From Pseudomonadota bacterium (lineage in GTDB: Bacteria; Desulfobacterota; Syntrophia; Syntrophales; UBA5619), in NCBI GenBank assembly GCA_018819165.1, contig JAHJQP010000125.1:1-6523 (forward strand): a stretch of 6,523 nt of DNA, given 5' to 3'. The translations under genes and the position numbers were made by a program. The notes under the pieces were generated by a model, which was not told where the DNA came from, searched no databases, and saw only the letters and a list, made by a program, of their open reading frames with translations. Within the stretch, counting starts at the first letter, position 1, and every line of letters starts with the position of its first letter. Below, piece after piece: positions 5,871 to 6,523 of the stretch.

Positions 5871-6523
5871 ATGCAACTGTCGCTCCTGATGAGAGGAATC
5901 GAAACCATGGGAACCACAGGGGATTCGGACGGCGAAGTTGCATCGGTCTGCTACGATTCACGGCAGTGCTGCAAGGGCAGCCTCTTTGTGGCAATCCACG
6001 GCCTTAAGACGGACGGTCATCGCTTTATCGGCGACGCGGTGGCCAGAGGCGCCGCCTTTATCATCCATGAAAATGAGCTCCACCCCCCCGGCGGCGTTAC
6101 TGCCATCCGCGTCCGCGACAGCCGCCCGGTCCTCGGCCGCCTCGGACGGAATTTCTTCGCCCACCCCTCTTCCCGGCTCTGCCTCCTCGCCGTGACGGGA
6201 ACCAACGGCAAGACCACCGTGACCTATCTCCTGGAATCCATCCTCAAGGCCGCCGGCTATCCCGTCGGGGTCCTGGGCACGGTGAACTATCGGTACGGTG
6301 GAAACACCTTTCCGGCGCCGAACACGACCCCCGAGTCCTTCGAAATGCAGAAGATCCTTCGGGAGATGGCCGATCACGGCGTCACCCACGTCGTGGCCGA
6401 GGTCTCCTCCCATGCCGTCGACCTCAGAAGGGTCGACGACTGCGCATTCGACGCGGGGATATTTACCAACCTCACCCAGGACCACCTCGACTACCACGAA
6501 ACGATGGAGAACTACTTCCAGGC
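5871..6523 (+). CDS. murE: UDP-MurNAc-tripeptide synthetase MurE, N-terminal part (runs off the window)
   Basis: 217 codons are visible and the frame has no stop before the window ends; a full MurE has about 480-510 residues. MurE is the cytoplasmic ATP-dependent ligase that adds the third peptide residue, usually meso-diaminopimelate in Gram-negative bacteria, to UDP-MurNAc-L-Ala-D-Glu. The N-terminal UDP-binding domain shows YDSRQCCKGSLFVAIHG at 28-44 and LKTDGHRFI at 45-53. The central ATPase domain begins with VTGTNGKTT at 108-116 (P-loop Lys114). It is followed by the substrate-binding NTTPES at 151-156, EVSSHAVDLRRV at 177-188 and FTNLTQDHLDYH at 198-209. The DNPR-type motif that fixes DAP specificity lies beyond the window, so the substrate is inferred. 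The ATG at 5871 was chosen because MQLSLLMRGIE matches the family N-terminus; AGAGG (5861-5865) sits 5 bases before it. Met7 and Met13 are weaker alternatives. Confidence 0.95.
   Translation, partial: MQLSLLMRGIETMGTTGDSDGEVASVCYDSRQCCKGSLFVAIHGLKTDGHRFIGDAVARGAAFIIHENELHPPGGVTAIRVRDSRPVLGRLGRNFFAHPSSRLCLLAVTGTNGKTTVTYLLESILKAAGYPVGVLGTVNYRYGGNTFPAPNTTPESFEMQKILREMADHGVTHVVAEVSSHAVDLRRVDDCAFDAGIFTNLTQDHLDYHETMENYFQ

Noticed and set aside
5858..6007. ATG overlapping the ftsI stop (ATGA) as a murE start
   Set aside because: Although an ATGA overlap looks attractive, this frame gives an Arg-rich peptide with no MurE features and stops at about 6007. The MurE frame starts at 5871.
5958..6497. 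179-codon minus-strand ORF opposite murE
   Set aside because: The plus strand encodes clear MurE motifs over the same bases, and the minus-strand product shows no family features.
1..6523. Mobile element, CRISPR array, toxin-antitoxin pair or defence system
   Set aside because: No transposase or integrase motifs, no regularly spaced repeats other than the three MraZ boxes, and no accessory gene pair. From 588 to the end the window is filled by conserved housekeeping genes.

Overview
The window carries the front part of a bacterial division and cell wall (dcw) gene cluster, all on the plus strand. It is preceded by two genes of a separate transcription unit and by an AT-richer stretch of about 590 bases with no convincing gene. 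The proteins look like those of a Gram-negative, GC-rich bacterium. A likely source is a deltaproteobacterium in the broad sense (Desulfobacterota, perhaps Syntrophales-like). The grounds are an FtsI with a C-terminal PASTA domain, an RsmH with the CxC...CxC insert, and ruvX-mltG placed directly before mraZ. This placement is inference from protein style and gene order, not from a search.

Layout. Bases 1-126 are an open frame that may be the tail, or the whole, of an unrecognised protein. Bases 127-587 are AT-rich at first and hold an imperfect inverted repeat, one weak small-ORF candidate and a possible promoter. Then come ruvX (588-1025, pre-16S rRNA nuclease/Holliday junction resolvase-like) and mltG (1033-2076, endolytic transglycosylase), 7 bases apart. 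An 84-base gap holds a strong sigma70-type promoter and three 10-bp direct repeats that match the known MraZ operator. It drives mraZ (2161-2607), rsmH (2620-3555), ftsL (3559-3879), ftsI (3876-5861) and murE (5871 to the window edge). These genes are separated by only a few bases or overlap.

How the genes fit together. MraZ is the repressor of its own operon. RsmH methylates 16S rRNA. FtsL and FtsI are divisome proteins that promote and carry out septal peptidoglycan crosslinking. MurE adds the third amino acid to the cytoplasmic UDP-MurNAc peptide precursor. MltG, just upstream, cuts nascent glycan strands, so a strand-releasing enzyme sits beside the synthesis cluster. RuvX is the one gene whose main role (rRNA processing) lies outside the wall.

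I found no mobile element, CRISPR array, tRNA or rRNA, and no sign of a new multi-gene system. The points most worth a second look are the MraZ operator overlapping the mraZ Shine-Dalgarno sequence, the PASTA-bearing FtsI, and the unexplained AT-rich leader region.
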